Origin: Pectobacterium punjabense | GTDB taxonomy: Bacteria > Pseudomonadota > Gammaproteobacteria > Enterobacterales > Enterobacteriaceae | DNA: 64,000 bases | Assembly (NCBI RefSeq): GCF_012427845.1 | Contig: NZ_CP038498.1 | Coordinates: 1,612,001 to 1,676,000 of the forward strand | Direction: 5' to 3' | Shown: positions 62,179 through 64,000 of the stretch, piece after piece | How the letters are laid out: each line of letters begins with the position of its first letter | Position numbering within the stretch: position 1 is the first letter of the stretch | The notes under the pieces: generated by a model | What the model was told of the DNA's origin: nothing | Seen by the model: the letters and a program-made list of their open reading frames with translations, nothing else | Database searches by the model: none | Position numbers and translations under genes: made by a program

Positions 62179-63858
62179 ATGGAATTTCTAAGAAATGTCA
62201 GCATAAAAATAATGGTGCTGCTCATAGTGGCTTCCCTGCTAGTGGCGTGGGGAGTAGCATCAGGATTCAGTCTTTACTCGCTTTATCAGGTCACCAATTT
62301 GCTTGATAAAAGTGAAACTCAGCGAAAAACCTATTCCCATCTGGTCTATGGAACCGATCAATATTTTCGGGCCGTCACTCGCATGGAAAGAACGATGGAT
62401 TATTTGCAGCGTAACGAGCCAGAAAACGCCAGAAAGACGTTGGAAATGGCACAGGTTGCGCTGAAAAACACCAAGGATTCGCTGGAGAAGTTCCAGGCCG
62501 CGGAGCATGTTGGCGTTGAGTCAGCGACGGTGGATGCGGTAAATAAAACATGGACTACCCTGATTGCTACCGCGATCGACCCGATGAATGCGGCGCTACA
62601 GCGTAATGATTACGAAGGATTTCGAGAGATATTCCGCTCCATTTACCCACCGATTAGTCTGACGTTTGGTGAAGATATCAAGCGCTATTCTGACGGCATT
62701 ACCGCCTCGTCGTTGATTCCAAGCGTGAATGAGCACAATACCCAAAACCGTAATGCGCTTATTGCCGTGATGGTTATTGGCCTCATTGTGTTGATTTTCA
62801 CCGAATATTACTTGAGGAACTATCTGGTTATCCCGATTTCAGTGCTTAAATCCCATTTGGCGCAGCTAACGGCGGGTCGGTTGGGATGCGAACTGGTTGA
62901 GTTCGGTCGAAACTGTGCGGGAAGGTTGATCCCCGATATCAAAAAATTGCAGAAAAGTTTGCGCGATACGGTAACCGTCATCCGGCAAAGCACATCGGAA
63001 ATCAACAGTGGGACATCCAGCATTAAGGATGGCAATGATAATCTCTCTAGTCGCACAGAAGAGCAGGCGGCGGCATTGCAGCAGACGGCCGCAAGCATGG
63101 AAGAAATTAGCTCAACGATACGGCAAACGACCGACCATGTGCATCAAGTGCGTAAGCTGGCGCAGGATGCGGCTGACATGGCGCAAAAAGGCGGAAATAT
63201 CAGTACCAACGTGATGGCGACGATGGATGGTATTAGCGCCAGTTCGCGGCAAATTTCCGATATTACTTCTGTCATTAACAGCATTGCATTCCAGACCAAT
63301 ATCTTGGCACTGAATGCGGCAGTTGAAGCGGCGCGAGCGGGGGAGCAAGGACGAGGGTTTGCTGTGGTAGCGGGAGAAGTGCGTACGCTGGCGCAGCGCA
63401 GTGCGCAAGCTGCAAAAGAGATTGAGGCACTGATTGCGGAATCCGTTTCGCGGGTTAAAACCGGCGCTGGGCAAGTGAGGCAATCTGGTGAGGCGATGAC
63501 GGCCATTATCGCTTCCATCGCGCATGTGAACGATCTGATTGGTGAAATTGCGGCGGCAACGGATGAACAAACACGCGGTATTACGCAAATTAGCCAGGCG
63601 GTGCATGAAATGGATAGCGTCACACAGCAGAATGCGTTGTTGGTGACACAATCGGCAGAGGCCGCTGCACGGTTGGATGAACAAACCAGCGAGCTGTCTG
63701 CCGTTGTGGATGTGTTCAGTTTGGATTCGGACAGCGATCGGCAACCTGCCTTTTCGCGCCCGGCGTTGTCCGCACCCGCTCATCGGGCTATCGGGCAGAG
63801 CGCCACACCGCTGTTGTCGGTACAGGGTCGCCACGGCGAGGGATGGGAAAAATTCTGA
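62179..63858 (+). CDS. Methyl-accepting chemotaxis protein (Tar-ligand type)
   Basis: A 559-residue chemoreceptor from ATG 62179 ([21 protein letters not shown]). A first membrane segment (residues 8-30), a periplasmic four-helix sensor ([21 protein letters not shown]), a second segment (about 195-215), HAMP and a long signalling domain follow. The hairpin tip [38 protein letters not shown] is intact. It ends GEGWEKF, a degenerate form of the CheR/CheB-binding pentapeptide (NWETF). The ligand is unknown. A CGGAG site supports the start; nearer the 5' side a frame open to 62137 is an unlikely extension. Confidence 0.93.
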   Translation: MEFLRNVSIKIMVLLIVASLLVAWGVASGFSLYSLYQVTNLLDKSETQRKTYSHLVYGTDQYFRAVTRMERTMDYLQRNEPENARKTLEMAQVALKNTKDSLEKFQAAEHVGVESATVDAVNKTWTTLIATAIDPMNAALQRNDYEGFREIFRSIYPPISLTFGEDIKRYSDGITASSLIPSVNEHNTQNRNALIAVMVIGLIVLIFTEYYLRNYLVIPISVLKSHLAQLTAGRLGCELVEFGRNCAGRLIPDIKKLQKSLRDTVTVIRQSTSEINSGTSSIKDGNDNLSSRTEEQAAALQQTAASMEEISSTIRQTTDHVHQVRKLAQDAADMAQKGGNISTNVMATMDGISASSRQISDITSVINSIAFQTNILALNAAVEAARAGEQGRGFAVVAGEVRTLAQRSAQAAKEIEALIAESVSRVKTGAGQVRQSGEAMTAIIASIAHVNDLIGEIAAATDEQTRGITQISQAVHEMDSVTQQNALLVTQSAEAAARLDEQTSELSAVVDVFSLDSDSDRQPAFSRPALSAPAHRAIGQSATPLLSVQGRHGEGWEKF

Positions 63859-64000
63859 TCCGCAATGGGGTTAACGTGTGGCAGTTGTGGAACGCAAGTA
63901 TGCGGTGAGTTTGAGATAATCAGTCAATAAGACTGGGATGAGCCGGCGGAAAGGAGTCTGCCCGGCTGCCTTGCTTTCCGTCTAAAGGCTATTTGGTACT

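Overview
The window is a chromosomal stretch of a soft-rot enterobacterium, most likely Pectobacterium. The clearest marker is a pectin lyase gene (pnl) that I recognise from that genus. Two ERIC repeats, enterobacterial-type lac genes, and two beta-glucoside operons with antitermination leaders (useful on plant glucosides) agree with this. Genes are mostly intact, tightly spaced and of ordinary enterobacterial composition, with one patchier accessory stretch at about 31.8-38.2 kb.

Layout. (1) 1-4.4 kb: the end of a sedolisin-type protease, a beta-glucosidase/BglG antiterminator pair behind a CRP site, promoter, RAT and terminator leader, and a MASE2-GGDEF diguanylate cyclase. (2) 4.4-6.2 kb: an orphan ABC binding protein with a Fur-like box, and a small ABM-fold monooxygenase. 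(3) 6.2-21.6 kb: a complete myo-inositol catabolic locus: RpiR-type regulator, iolA, iolD, iolG, a three-gene sugar ABC importer, a second Gfo/Idh/MocA dehydrogenase, iolC fused to DUF2090, iolE and iolB. A shared GAAAT-N9-ATTTWA motif precedes iolA, iolD and iolG. iolD is bracketed by two inverted copies of a MITE-like repeat. (4) 21.7-25.8 kb: a ParD/ParE toxin-antitoxin pair next to a Sfu/Yfu-type ferric ABC importer whose ATPase is unusually short. (5) 26.0-30.4 kb: a bglF-bglB-bglG operon with its own RAT/terminator leader.

(6) 30.7-38.2 kb, accessory: a GAF-GGDEF cyclase, a 266-residue protein of unknown function, a small acidic protein ending in NVCGW coupled to a DUF1971 cupin, a flavin-reductase-like protein, an AAA-type NTPase, a LysR/NAD(P)-binding pair, two gene remnants (LysR C-terminus, DUF1348) and tRNA-Asn. 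(7) 38.4-44.5 kb: lacI-lacZ-lacY with a control region resembling that of E. coli. (8) 44.9-53.1 kb: uhpA-uhpB-uhpC followed by afuA-afuB-afuC, a hexose-phosphate sensing and import locus without uhpT. (9) 53.3-58.7 kb: an NlpA-type lipoprotein, pectin lyase, an Asp/Glu racemase, a LysR regulator and GltP. (10) 59.5-63.9 kb: FdhF with cysteine in place of selenocysteine, and a Tar-type chemoreceptor.

Together the window is a carbon-scavenging region (beta-glucosides, inositol, lactose-type galactosides, sugar phosphates, pectin, acidic amino acids) with iron uptake, c-di-GMP signalling and chemotaxis. No CRISPR array, rRNA, prophage or complete insertion sequence was seen.
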